From Choristoneura fumiferana (taxonomy: Eukaryota > Arthropoda > Insecta > Lepidoptera > Tortricidae), in contig NC_133483.1 of NCBI RefSeq assembly GCF_025370935.1, forward strand, positions 3,836,936 through 3,900,935: DNA of 64,000 nt, given 5' to 3'. Positions 52,867-64,000 of the stretch are shown in pieces. Position numbers and translations under genes: made by a program. The notes below the pieces were generated by a model. The model was not told the origin of the DNA, made no database searches, and saw nothing but the letters and a program-made list of their open reading frames with translations. Position 1 is the first letter of the stretch. The number at the start of each line of letters is the position of its first letter.

Positions 52867-53000
52867 TAATATTATACTTAAATGCGAAAGGTTGTGTGTG
52901 CGTGCATGTGTGACTCCTTTACGCTAAAATGGCTAGACGGATTTGAATAAAACTTGGAACGCATCCATGTAAAATCCCAAAATTTATGGATTTGAACACG
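52867..53000 (+). repeat. Interspersed repeat start, possibly Helitron-like
   Basis: ATATTATACTTAAATGCGAA then TGACTCCTTTACGCTAAAAT and GGCTAGACGGATTTGAATAA: the 5' part of the family also ending at 62088 (inverted). It lies one base from the inverted P450 exon acceptor. Confidence 0.5.
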
Positions 53001-53437
53001 ATCCTCTGCTTGAGAGTCCATAGGTCGAAGGTTAACTCATTCATCTAAAAATCTCTAGATCAATGGACTTATGATTAGTTATGAGTTATGAGCCTCTGAC
53101 ATAGCCAATGCACCGAGTATGTAAGTAGTTAGGTATCGTTCAAATTATAAAATTCTAAATATACACATAATACACTGACCTCACTGTTAGAAAGAAAGAA
53201 AGAAAGAACGATTATTTTTTTTTATAACAGCAGTGACACATTACACAGGTTAGGAAAAATAACAATAAGAAGTGTTGCTACTATAAAAAGGTCCCAGCTC
53301 AGCATATCGCTGGTTGAAAACTGAGCTGGTTTGTTGTGATATAAAAGGTGCACTGTTTTTAATGTCTCGGTAATGTTTCTTTATGATTTTGCCTGTACTG
53401 TTGACCCAGTTGGAATGCCTGTTAATCTCAATTGCAG

Positions 53438-53621
53438 GACAGCAATAGTCAGTAGTGCACCGCACGTGACACGGGACGAGCTGATTGCCGGCACGATGAG
53501 GATTTACGGGAGCGCCCGCGCACGTTCCGATACTCGTGCCGAGAGTCCGAGACACGATCTTAAAGAACTATTGTGCGATCCCCTCAAACCTATCAAAATT
53601 AAGAATCAAAATGTAAATTCT
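53438..53621 (+). CDS. Exon candidate of unknown family
   Basis: Acceptor with a pyrimidine tract (AATCTCAATTGCAG) and strong donor TCT|GTAAGT bound 184 bases open in one phase (enter with two carried bases, leave in phase 0). It encodes SSAPHVTRDELIAGTMRIYG, then an Arg/Ser stretch, then HDLKELLCDPLKPIKIKNQN. GC-rich and free of the local repeats. I do not recognise the protein and see no neighbouring exon with certainty. It is not P450 text. Confidence 0.45.
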
Positions 53622-53654
53622 GTAAGTAGGCCAAAAAGAGCTCTAGAGAGATAA

Positions 53655-53900
53655 ACGTAAAAACGGAAACCCTATTACTAAGACTTCGCTGTTCGTCCGT
53701 CTGTCCGTCTGTCACCAGTTGAAATGTTCACAGACCACAGACAGATTTTTATAACTGTGGCCGCTATAACAACAAGTACTAAAAACAGAATAAAATGATT
53801 GTATTTTTATTAGACTGGATGGCAAACGAGCAAGTGGGTCTCCTGATGGTAAGAGATCACCGCCGCCCATAAACATCTGCAACACCAGGGGAATATCTAC
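53655..53900. repeat. Nested repeats: partial 20208-type repeat plus element D
   Basis: AACCCTATTACTAAGACTTC to CTGTGGCCGCTATAACAACA matches 20240-20365. Element D follows, truncated, from about 53806 to 53892 (inverted). Confidence 0.7.
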
Positions 53901-53989
53901 AGAACAAAATGTATGTATTGGTAATTACAATAAACTTAACTACGAAAGGTAAACAGGAAAGTAAATGAAAAATATCATCATCATCATAA

Positions 53990-54130
53990 TCATAATCATC
54001 CCAGCCTATATACGTCCCACTGCAGGGCACAGGCCTCCTCTCAGAACAAGAGGGCTTGTGCAGTTGTTCCCACGCGGGCCCAGTGCGGATTGGGAACTTC
54101 ACACACACCGTTGTTTTGCTTTGCAGGTTT
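53990..54130 (-). mobile_element. SINE A, truncated
   Basis: 3' part with ATATACGTCCCACTGCAGGG and CCCAGTGCGGATTGGGAACT on the plus strand. Stops after TTTGCAGGTTTGT; the tRNA head is absent. Confidence 0.8.
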
Positions 54131-55108
54131 GTTGAAACATATATAATATGGATATACCTAAATTTGAAACTGCTAAGATACGCCTAAGCTAAAGGTACGC
54201 TTTTATATTTGCGCATAGATCCGAACGGCGCGGCGTCGCCTGCGCATTCCACAGCGGTGCAACGCAATTCAATTAATACGATGTTGCGACTTGATGGTAC
54301 AGTCCGCATCAAATGTAAAGAAGCGGCAGGGTGCTTAAGTCCAGCCAGGATTGGCTCCGCAGAATGGAACACCTCAACGGTTAACGGTGTTAACTTAAAA
54401 TTCGGTCTCTACGGAAATGTTGAATGATAATGCGAGGTACAGTAAACAAAAAGTATAGCCAGCGAAAAGATTCTATTTTATTTTATTTTATTTAAAACTT
54501 ATTTATACTTACCTTACCTTTAACTGTAACATTTTGTTTTCCTTTTGTAAATAAAGAGTATACTTACTGCCTTATTGCTTACTATTTGGTGTACTATAAA
54601 GAGTCATTGTTATTGTAAGTACGAGTATAACATTTCTTGACGAACTATACCCACATTTATTTATCGCTGCACCAATGGACTATCGCCCTCAACTCCCGTC
54701 GTTTTAATACAATGTTAAGGCCATCAAATTCAACTGCATTACATTCCAGGATACCGTATACCCACCCTTATTTCCAAACGATAGAGTTGTAAGTTCTTTC
54801 GCAGTGTTCAGCAGTTTTTCTCAAGGGGTTAGTTGGATGCGTTTCGTTGATTGGTTAAAATGTAATAAATGAGCGTAATTTGTTCAGAATTAGGTTTGGC
54901 TGTCAGCCGTTTTGTTTTTGTGGTTATTTTTAACTAGAGTTACCCGCGGCTTTACTCGCTACTTTGGAGTTGTGCCAAGTTACTGTAACTATAGAGGGTG
55001 GCACGTTTAGATGTGGTTAGAATATGTCCATACTGACCAATAAAACAAAAAAGATAAACAAAAAATATATAAAAAAGTGAGGAAAAATAACTTGGGGGTT
55101 TACAATCC

Positions 55109-55660
55109 GTATTTTTTGAAATAGTCATGTATGTTAGGAAGAACATATGTGATTTTTCCACCAACGTCGATAGGCCAAAGGCTACTAGAAACACAGGGAA
55201 GTTTAAAGTTCCATCTTACAGACTGGATAAAACCAAAAAGTCTTTTCTGGGAAATTGCATACGTTTTTATAATAAAATTCCAAAAAATATTATAAATGAA
55301 ACGGATACAAAATTCAGATCTATTGTCAAGAAGACATTAATATCAAAGGCGTATTATAAAGTTAATGATTATCTCATGGACAGGGATATTTGGAAATAAT
55401 TCCGATCCGCATTAGCGATCCCTTCAAATAGCGAACCTACCGTGTTAAAAATAAAGTTGTGTTAAATACTTGTGATGTATACATATCATTTAATAATATT
55501 GTAAATCTGTTTAAAAAATATATACCTCGTTGAGTTTCTTGCCGGATTCTTCTCAGCAGAGGTTTTTCCGAACCGGTGGTAGATTTTTTTTGACATTCAT
55601 AAGTGCTTGTTATAGCCTAAATTGAATAAAGATATTTTGACTTTGACTTTGACTTTATTC
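55109..55660 (+). mobile_element. CR1/jockey-type LINE 3' end
   Basis: The open frame 55127-55399 encodes the C-terminal tail of a LINE polyprotein (KSFLGNCIRFYNKIPKNIIN, VKKTLISKAYYKVNDYL). A 3' untranslated region follows, ending ATTGAATAAAGATATTTTGA and TTTGACTTTGACTTTG repeats. Strongly 5' truncated. One family of tails at 34520, 37944 and 50150 matches it. Confidence 0.85.
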
Positions 55661-55839
55661 CGGATTCTATCGTGCAAAGAAACTTATAAAATTTTAATTT
55701 ACTTTGCTATTTTACCTTATTAATTACCCCATATATTACAAGCTTTTATTTAGTTTCTCCTGTCCCGTTGTTTGTAATCAAATCTTGGAAGTTAAATTCG
55801 ACCAACTTCCAGTAGTTGGATTATCTTGAAATTTGGCAT

Positions 55840-56060
55840 ACTTATATAAATTGCGTGACAAGACAATACAATAATCTGGTAGTGACATCTTGGTAGTCCG
55901 GCCAGGATCGTGTCCGCAGGACGGAAATCTTTAACGGGTAATATCATCGACTTGAAATTTGATATGCAAACGTAGTTTGGACGACAATAAAAGTACAGTC
56001 AACAAAAAGTAGCTTGTATTAAAATGTTTTTTTTACCAAAAGCTAATTTTGTTATAAAAA
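55840..56060. repeat. Low-confidence interspersed repeat
   Basis: AGTCCGGCCAGGATCGTGTCCGCAGGACGGAA and GTACAGTCAACAAAAAGTAG resemble text at 54330-54450, in the same order. Class unknown. Confidence 0.4.
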
Positions 56061-56489
56061 ATGACTTTCTGCCAAATCTCTTGCGGCGCATTCTTTTTGA
56101 CAATGATGGTATTTCCGAAAATGCTGGTAGTTTAAAAAAGTGATATGTAAAAGTGCACTTTGTGGCCTACTAAAGTACAGAATAAACGTTTTAATTTAGA
56201 AACAAAATTTTACTTTATCAAAGTTCCAACTGGGCACGCATATAGGTCGTCCCACGCGCGCAATCCTACGCGCCTGCCTCTATTAATTTTTTGCACATTA
56301 TAGCATAATAGCGCATGCCCGAAACAAAACGTCGTCGTATTAGGACGCGCGGACATAAATTGATTTAGATTAATTAGGTAGGTATAGACAAGCTTCCTTA
56401 TTTTTTTAATGTTATTTGTTTTTGATAGGATAAGAACTGCGTAGCAGCGTAACAGAAATGTCATTTTACTTCTCACTTACTTTTTTTCT

Positions 56490-56640
56490 TAACTAGCCTA
56501 CAATAGTGTCCCACTGCTGGGCAAAGGCCTCTCCTCTTGATCTCCACACCTCCCGGTTCAGCGCAATGTCAGGCCAATCCCTTGCATACGCGTCTAAATC
56601 GTCCCGCCATCTCCTTTTCGGTCTGCCTCGCCGTCGACGG
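56490..56640 (-). mobile_element. RTE 3' coding end
   Basis: On the minus strand an intact stretch reads RGRPKRRWRDDLDAYARDWP, then NREVWRSRGEAFAQQWDTIV and a stop. This is the usual RTE C-terminus. Confidence 0.85.
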
Positions 56641-56681
56641 CCGTGCTCCGGTCCGGTCCGGTCTCACTTACTTACCAACTT

Positions 56682-57331
56682 AATATTATAAACCCGAAGG
56701 TTTGTATGGATGGATCGATGGAAGGATGTTTGTGGGCCAATCAACTATTTAACCGACACTTTGGGCGTCTCCTGCGTTACCAAAATTACCAAAGAAATCA
56801 TACTTCCAACAAGATATCTCACGGTTTAATAGGTTTAACTTATTTAGGATGGCATGTAATGTACACCATCTATTAAATTACAGATAAAACATGTTTACTT
56901 ACAAAAATCTGCAATTGTTTGAAAAATGTCGCGGACAGATTAGTGTCGGTAAAAAAGTTGATTGGCCCTTGTAACTATTTCACGCAAAAACTACTGAACG
57001 TATTTGCATGGAATGTGGCGTACAGGTAATATATACTTTTTTTTTTTTTTTTTTGCGATGTGAAAATGCTTTATGCATACTTCCGTGGAAAGTTATGTGG
57101 GGCTCTCTGGTCTTAGCATACCCACTAAAAACACATCGGCGTTTCTCCACTCTGCCGTTATGGGAGCGCCATGGGATCGCGGACATTCAACCATGACGCT
57201 CCCCAGGTAATATATACCCTGGAGTAACACACTTTTATCCCGAAATAATGTAGGTATGGTTCTTGTGGGATCAATTTTTTTTTAAACTGCATACTAATTC
57301 GGCGCGAGCAAAGCCGCGGGCAAAAGCTAGT
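56682..57331 (+). repeat. Interspersed repeat, possibly Helitron-like, with insertion
   Basis: From TTAATATTATAAACCCGAAG to AAGCCGCGGGCAAAAGCTAG. It contains a T17 run at 57037 and a foreign-looking block (about 57055-57195). Confidence 0.55.
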
Positions 57332-57715
57332 CGTTTATATTTCAAGAAGCGATGTCGCCAATTTTTGCCTCATCTGCTATTAATGCGCACATCATACTAA
57401 CATAACTTAACCGACATAAACTGTTGAAAAACCTCCAACTCAGTCATTTCAAAGTTAATGGCTAAACCGATTTTAATGACAACTATCTAAAGCCACCGCA
57501 AGGAAACTGGCTTTCACTTTAAAAAACCGCATCGGAATCTGTCCGTTCGTTTGAGAGCTACGATGGTACAGACAGACAGAAAGTCAAACTTATAACATCT
57601 TATAACGTCTTTTTGGATCAAGGGTTAAGTACTACCTGGTCAACATTGAATTATAATACAACCGCTAAAAATGATAGTGCTCACGAACGAAGCCAGTAAG
57701 TATAGGCTTGTATAT

Positions 57716-58282
57716 GTCGGCGGCCGATCGTAAAATCCGCCAGATCATGAAATTCCTAGGCACATCATGAAATGGCGCCATTTCATGATATGCCTAAAAG
57801 TTGGTCAGGCATATCACGATGTGCCTAAGAAACAATACGGCAGATCGATTAGAGCAACGCATTCGTCGATATTCCTAGCTTTATACCGGGCACATCGTGA
57901 TATGCTGAAAAAAACAAAAAATTAGGTAGGACGAGCGAAGCGAGGAGTGGTTAGTATGAATTATGACCACTACGCACGAGCCGAGCGAGCGAAGCGAGCG
58001 TGCCGCGGGAGCGGCCGGCGAAGTGCCAGAAACGATATGGCGGCGTTTCATGATATGCCTAGGAATTTCATGATCTGCCTAAACTAGCCAAATCATGAAA
58101 CGGCGGCGTTTCATGATATGCCTAGGAATTTCATGATCTGCCTAAACGTCACTAGGCAAATCGTTAAACGTTGAGTTTTGAACGATATGGCGGATGTCCC
58201 TTAGCCAATTCATGAAATGGCGCCATTTCACGATATGCCTAGGAATTTCGTGATCTGGCGGATTTTACGATCGGCCGCCGAC
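57716..58282. mobile_element. 567-bp palindromic element with nested repeats
   Basis: Ends GTCGGCGGCCGATCGTAAAA and TTTTACGATCGGCCGCCGAC. About 80-bp arms continue with ATCCGCCAGATCATGAAATT and its inverse. The interior repeats AATGGCGCCATTTCATGATA and AGGAATTTCATGATCTGCCT several times and has a GAGCGAAGCGAG-rich core (57950-58020). No ORF. Confidence 0.88.
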
Positions 58283-58548
58283 GACAGGATTCCTAGTGGA
58301 ACCCTGTCAAAAAGTAAATGATATTATTTGTCTATTTTGTCTATAACAATGTTCATCGAATGACGTAAAATGTCATTACGACACGGTTGTGTGATGACCT
58401 AGGATTAAATTGGATGACTGTACAGTCACCTGCATATCTGCACAGTGGAGCGTGCATAAATATCTGACACGTCCTACCGACCCTAGAAATAGTCTTATCA
58501 CATATGCATCAGTCTCTACCCCCTTTTACTTCACCATGTAAAAATTTA

Positions 58549-59127
58549 AAACCGGCCAAGAGCGTGTCGGACACGACCAAAATAGGGTTCCGTAGCCATT
58601 ACGAAAAAATTAAGTATTATTTTTCTAAGGATTTCGTATTTTATACGGAATCTTTCAAGTTTAGGTATGTTTTATAACTTAGCCGTTAGGTATAGTTTTC
58701 CTTGTAAGTTTGATATACTTACTACCATCCTGATTTTTTTCAAATTTTAGAGGGGGGAGGGGGCTCGATTTTAATGAAAATTTGCACTTTCAAGTTGAAT
58801 ATTTCGCAAAAAAATCACTGAATCGAAAAATCGTCCTCACAAACCCGTAATGGTTTTAAAAGACCTATCCAACGATACCCCACTCTATAGGCTTGGATGA
58901 GAAAAAAAAACACCCCCACTTTACGTCTATGGGAGGTACCCTAAAAGATTTTTATTTTTTAATTTTTCTATTATACCATTTTGTCGGCATAGTTTACATA
59001 TATACTTGTGCAAAATTACACTTTTCTAGCATTGATAGTCCCTGAGCAAAGCCGCGGACGGACAGATAGACATGGCGAAACTATAAGGGTTCCGTTTTTG
59101 CCATTTTGGCTCCGGAACCCTAAAAAG
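58549..59127 (-). repeat. GGTTCCG/GGCCGG interspersed repeat (copy 4, inverted)
   Basis: From AAAACCGGCCAAGAGCGTGT to GGCTCCGGAACCCTAAAAAG; co-linear in inverse with 40778-41430. Confidence 0.88.
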
Positions 59128-60126
59128 CTCTGATGTCATGGATAAAGAAACTGTTATGTTATGTATTATGATGAAACAGAAGCATTATTGTCCACAATAA
59201 CATAATTAAACAAAAAAGAACAACACACACATGCACGCACACACATATACACTAATACTCTTAAGTTTTCCTATTGTTATTTTATTATTTCTTAATATAA
59301 AACTCGAGACAATCTTGTTTAAAGTAAATATTAAAACTATTCTTTAGTTTCTTTTTAACTTTACACTTCTTTAATTCTGAAAAATCACTACAATACAATT
59401 AAAATAAACAAAATAAAATCAACCTAAACCTTGTTTAGTTGTAGTTTAATGGATAAGTACTATTTATTGTTATATGTAGAACAGCGGTGTCATCTGACAC
59501 AAGCATACTTTTTACTTAATAGGAGGCTCCAACCTCGTCTGTAAACTATGTTAAAATACCAAAATAAACTTCTTCATTTTCATTCATGTACGATTTGTGT
59601 GTAAGATATTGGTGGTGACTGTACCAAACACGGATCCCTTTTTTTCCCACTAAAACCATTGCCTTTGAACTTTGTTTTTATTATACGGAATATGACCATT
59701 TATAGTACATTTTATAACAAGGCCCGAAAGGTGACCTGCGAAGCACGATTGCTCGTAAACCTGGACAGGTTCCGTAAGTACGTATCTATATATTTCCGGC
59801 CACATCTCTTAATAAGTTCTATATAAGGAATGTGATCACATTTTGGCTTAAGTTAGGGTTGCTAATACGCTAATAAATTTATTTATAAACAAACAAATAA
59901 TATATACAATAATTAACAGAAATAATGAAAAATTAAAATAAGTTTATGTTACAAATTTCATTTTTAATTCAAGTTTTTTGCTGACTGTACATTTTGCTGA
60001 CTATACTTGCATCCATTTTTCTTCACACGTTATTAAGAAAAAATACAATTAGATTTAAATTGTATTTTATACGGAATTTCCCAAGTACTTAGGTATATTT
60101 TATAAGTTAGGCTGCTATTTAACACT
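59128..60126. other. Gene-free AT-rich sequence
   Basis: A short CACACA tract near 59223-59250; otherwise I see no feature. Confidence 0.45.
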
Positions 60127-60271
60127 TAGGGCGTGTTTCACCAGCTGTCGACTAACTTTAAGTGTCAGATAAAAGTAATGCCGTCTTTGTTTATTCGGAC
60201 AAAACAAACAGAGAGGGCATCACTGATATCCGTCACTTAAAGTTAGTCGACAAGTGGTGAAACAGCCCTTA
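60127..60271. mobile_element. Diverged TTAAGGGGCTGTTTCACC-family MITE
   Basis: GGGCGTGTTTCACCAGCTGT / GTGGTGAAACAGCCC ends, with CGACTAACTTTAAGTG mirrored by CACTTAAAGTTAGTCG. The central TTCGGACAAAACAAACAGAG is shared with 38952-39100. Confidence 0.82.
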
Positions 60272-60740
60272 AAACTAATAAAAAAGTAATACTAATAATT
60301 CTGGAGCTGCTCAGCTTAGCCGTAATAATTTTCATCATATATTTTTTTTAATTTTCAAACCAACAGCAGCTAAAGCAGCTAGAGCTTCTATAGGTTATAA
60401 ATGTCCTCTTTAAAAATAAAAATAAATAGTAAACGTATTGACTCTCTTGACGTATTGACGTTTGAACAAGTAGAATATTTTGATACAATCGTCGTTGCGT
60501 CGAATAAGGAACTAAAAATATTTTAGGTCGCCAACCCTATTGTCATAATAAAATATCATAAAAGGTCATCTGCTTTGGCCGCTAGGGCAAAGGCGGCCAA
60601 AGAGGTTTTGGCCAAACTCGGCGCGGCCAAACGCGCAGGCCGCAAATGTGGACGGTAATGACCGTGTGTGCGTCTGTTTCCATTACACAACGGTAGAGTA
60701 TGATTAAAATTCAACGTTTTAAACTTTCGTAATTTTCACT

Positions 60741-60912
60741 CATAGTCAAAATACCACCAAAGGGACTTATCACGCTAACACACACGAGTAATATTTACCT
60801 CGACATTTCGGCAACATTACAGTGGCCGTGGCGTAATGTTGCCGGAACTTCGAGGTAAATATTACTCGTGTGTGCTCGCATGATAAGTCCCATTGGTGGT
60901 ATTTTGACTATG
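60741..60912. mobile_element. Palindromic MITE
   Basis: CATAGTCAAAATACCACCAA and its inverse at the right end; inner arm CGAGTAATATTTACCTCGA also mirrored. About 172 bp. Confidence 0.88.
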
Positions 60913-61098
60913 ATTAAAATTCTTCTACAGACTCAGGGCCTACGCTAGTTGACGCGGTTTGCGCGGAGCGAGTGGACGTCTATTGAAAAAGAGTACGAGC
61001 AGCGCTGACTCGCGCCCGCCTCACTAGCGCCTGCAGCCGCGTCGCAGACAGCGCCTAGCTGCGCCCACGCATTGCACCCAGCCAGCTAGCGTAGAACC

Positions 61099-61365
61099 TG
61101 CCCCATCCAGACTCTCGCGAAGCGCCTCCTAGAGGCTCTCGGCAGGAGTCTTGGCGAATGGAGGCTACAGGAGTGCTAGCCATCCACGCTCTCGATTTAT
61201 TCAGTTGTCCGCTACGTCTATTTTCATCTCTCCTTTGAGTCGCGCCCGAATAACTGACACAAAGCGAAGCGACAGTGAAGCGAGGCGAGGGGACACGAGC
61301 GCACCGTCTTCACTCTCGCACTCGGGCTTCCTCGTGTAGCCTCTTTGGAGAGTCTGGATGGGGCA
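61099..61365. mobile_element. MITE, TGCCCCATCCAGACTCTC ends
   Basis: 18-bp inverted ends TGCCCCATCCAGACTCTC / GAGAGTCTGGATGGGGCA enclose GC-rich non-coding text. Confidence 0.82.
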
Positions 61366-61867
61366 TAACAGTTACACTCTTTTCGTGGAGTAGAACAGTA
61401 GAACTAAAGGTAAGACCGCCTGCGAACATACACCAGAATTATGTTAATGGTACTCTAACCTTTGCTGCTTGTAAAATAATGTTCGCAAAGATCGGCTATG
61501 CCAGCCATGTAAGGGCTAAGCATCCCAGTTCATAAATGCAATACACAGACTTAAGTCACTGTAGCCGAAAACGGCTGGGGGTGTTATATTTATTATATAT
61601 TTGGTGGAGTAGACCACTGCAGAAGGAAATATCGACGGGAAGAGAGGAGGAGGTCGACCTAGGTGCAGCTATGTCGATCAAATAAGGGAGAAGTCGGTGT
61701 CACGTCGTATTCAGGAGGTCAAGAGGATGGTTTAAGGAGGGATGACATAAATTACTAGAAATAAAACGAGCGAGCGGTTTTTACGATCGGAAGTTAGTTT
61801 AATCAAGATGGCTCATAGTTAAAATTCATTAAAATCGGTTTCAGCCGTTTTCGATATATAAATAAAC

Positions 61868-62088
61868 TATCTTTTGCCCGCGGCTCCACCCGCGTGGTAT
61901 TCGATTATCGCGCGCTGTTCCCTCGAGAACTGTGCATTTTTCCAGGATAAAAAGCAGCCTATGTCACTCTCGGGCCCATGAACTATCTCTATGCCATAAA
62001 TCAGGTCGATCCGTCGCTCCGTTACGGCGTGAAAGACGGACAAACACACAAACATACAAGCACACTTTCGCATGTATAATATTAAGTA
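61868..62088 (-). repeat. Interspersed repeat, possibly Helitron-like (inverted)
   Basis: From CTTTTGCCCGCGGCTCCACC to TTTCGCATGTATAATATTAA, with GGATAAAAAGCAGCCTATGT inside. Same layout as 34876-35125. Confidence 0.6.
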
Positions 62089-62177
62089 TGGATAACCGAA
62101 ACTGAAAAATAAGTATCGCCTGTCGCCTTCCGTCGCTAAGCAATCTCACCGTTTTAACTTTAAAATAAACTAAACCT

Positions 62178-62292
62178 GAGGCCGTATTGTCTATCGATTC
62201 TAACACTCGCGACAATCAAATGTCAGTTTTTGTATGCGAAAAATGTCATTTGATTGTGATTGCAAGGTAAAAAACGTTAGGCAATACGGCCT
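62178..62292. mobile_element. Small MITE, GAGGCCGTATTG ends
   Basis: GAGGCCGTATTG and CAATACGGCCTC bound about 115 bp; inner ATCAAATGTCA / TGTCATTTGAT also pair. Confidence 0.8.
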
Positions 62293-62681
62293 CTGTTCTT
62301 ATTAATTCTCTCTTTCACTCTCATATACTCACATCCCATGTTGTCTCTTACACTCGTTCACGCCATGCTACGCTCTTTTCCACTCATCCTACATTTTTTT
62401 CCGTCATACAATGGACACGTGCAGTGGTTTTTAGCGGGCCACGCCGCCCACGGCTGGGCACGTCGCGTGTGGGCGGGATGGCTTGACTTTTGCAACTCAA
62501 TTCAAGGGTCCAGAGAACTGACGATAATTGAAACGGAATGACAATATTTTTCTAGATGTAGGTATATTACTCCTTAAGTTAAGAGTATCAAAAAATATTG
62601 GTTTTATGTTTTATTGGTTATATGTTATGTGTTTTTCCTCCGTTAATTTGTTGTTTTTTATTTCATTTTAATACTGCAATT

Positions 62682-63170
62682 TAGACGACCAGATGGCCTA
62701 GTGGTTAGAGAACCTGACTACGAAGCTTGAGGTCCCGGGTTCGATTCCCGTGTCGGCGCAGATATTTGTATGAAAAATACGAATGTTTGTTCTCGGGTCT
62801 TGGGTGTTTAATATGTATTTAAGTATGTATCTATCTATATAATTATATTTATCCGTTGCTTAGTACCCATAACACAAGCTTTGCTAAGCTTACTTTGGGA
62901 CTAGGTCAATTGTTTTTTTTTTCTTATTTGACTGGATGGCAAACGAGCAAGTGGGTCTCCTGATGGTAAGAGATCACCACCGCCCATAAACATCTGCAAC
63001 ACCAGGGGTATTGCAGATGCGTTGCCAACCTAGAGGCCTAAGATGGGATACCTCAAGTGCCAGTAATTTCACCGGCTGTCTTACTCTCCACGCCGAAACA
63101 CAACAGTGAAAGCACTGGTACCGGCAATCCGGGTAGACCTTGCACAAGTGTCCCGTGATATTTTTTATTA
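62682..63170 (+). mobile_element. SINE family B interrupted by element D
   Basis: Intact head (GGCCTAGTGGTTAGAGAACC, GGGTTCGATTCCC) and body to about 62910. Element D (inverted, 62911-63150, starting with a T run) follows, then the SINE end GTGTCCCGTGATATTTT. Confidence 0.85.
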
Positions 63171-63864
63171 TTTATACTTAATTAAATCTTTAAAGAGGGA
63201 GGCCTATGCAAACAGTGGACGTTCGCCACGAATGATATAATGACGATTATGATAGTGAATAAAATCTTCAGCTGTGTTATTAATTGGTTGTTGTGTTTTC
63301 CACATATTACATGTGGTCTAGATTTTTCAGATTTTTTTAATTTTGGTTACCAATTTTTATTCAAATTTGTGCAACCGTTTTAACATAAAAAAAAAACAAA
63401 TAAACAAACACTAGTTTTGACAGTTATAGTATTCATGGTAGGATTTACTTGTCAACAACGTATTGATCTTTAATCGTTTGATTACACATCGTACGATAAA
63501 ATAACAGTATCTACAGTTTACTGTTGTATAGTAAACGTAAAGCACTTATCTCTGGAGACGCCTTTATCTTTACGCCAGTTTTAGTGGAGGATGAAGAATA
63601 AATGAATGAGTCTGTTTTTACGTTTTCGACCCCCATGGCTCTGCCGTTTTAAAAATTAATAATGATTAAATGATTAAATTAATAAATAAAACAATATTAT
63701 TATTGAACCTGCTCACGAAATCGCACGCGAATCGGTTGAGAAAAGCGCCCTGTAGAGGAGATCAGACAGACAACCAAAGCATTTCATCTATAACAGAGAC
63801 GCTTGCTTGCGCTTCCTGTTCGCTCGGTCAAAAATTTATGCCTTACTTCTCTCAATTGTAAAGG

Positions 63865-64000
63865 TTGCCTGGAAGAGATCGCTCTGAAGCGATAAGGCCG
63901 CCAATTGCTTACCGTAGAAAATCTCTATTGTAAATCCTGTGTTTTCTGTACTGCTTACTGTGTTGGTGTGCAATAAAGAGTTATTGTATTGTATTTATTT
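63865..64000 (+). mobile_element. Non-LTR element 3' tail at the window edge
   Basis: TTGCCTGGAAGAGATCGCTC, GCGATAAGGCCGCC and GTGCAATAAAGAGTTATTGT then ATTGT repeats: a common lepidopteran LINE 3' end. The coding part is absent. Confidence 0.7.

Noticed and set aside
61151..61535. Two overlapping frames of 62 and 86 residues
   Set aside because: They lie mostly inside the palindromic element 61099-61365 and have no family resemblance.

Overview
The window is nuclear DNA from a moth or butterfly (Lepidoptera). It has long AT-rich introns with canonical GT-AG junctions, RTE and CR1/jockey-type non-LTR retrotransposon debris, several tRNA-headed SINE families, and very many palindromic MITEs. 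A run of exactly 100 N (48929-49028) marks a scaffold join. Nothing bacterial or viral is visible.

Gene 1 (plus strand, 3829-29741) is a complete 22-exon orthologue of ARHGAP39, called vilse/RhoGAP93B/CrGAP in Drosophila. I traced every exon by splice sites and reading phase. Two N-terminal WW domains (exons 1-4) are followed by a long Ser/Arg/Pro-rich linker (exons 5-15), a MyTH4 domain (exons 16-19) and a RhoGAP domain with its arginine finger (exons 20-22), about 1,083 residues in all. The one defect is exon 16, whose length is one base off the reading frame in a very GC-rich tract. A 21-bp minisatellite of about 19 units starts immediately after the exon 21 splice donor.

Gene 2 (plus strand, from 41791) is a CYP4-clan cytochrome P450. 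Exons 1-5 are continuous in phase and stop at 48789, just before the gap. The I-helix, ExxR and haem-binding exons are missing. A matching exon 6 lies on the MINUS strand at 52793-52865, beyond the gap. The simplest reading is that the sequence right of the gap is placed in the wrong orientation; an inverted paralogue or a pseudogene fragment is possible.

Layout: 1-1950, decayed RTE element. 1951-3828, intergenic with the gene 1 upstream region. 3829-30150, ARHGAP39 and its 3' end. 30150-41500, gene-free, AT-rich and repeat-laden. 41500-48928, P450 exons 1-5. 49029-64000, mostly repeats, with the orphan P450 exon, one good plus-strand exon candidate of unknown family (53438-53621) and LINE fragments.

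The window offers no novel multi-gene system. What merits a second look is the probable mis-oriented P450, the exon 16 frame break, the minisatellite built from a splice-donor-like unit, the shared 3' end of a SINE and the local RTE elements, and several large nested or palindromic repeats.
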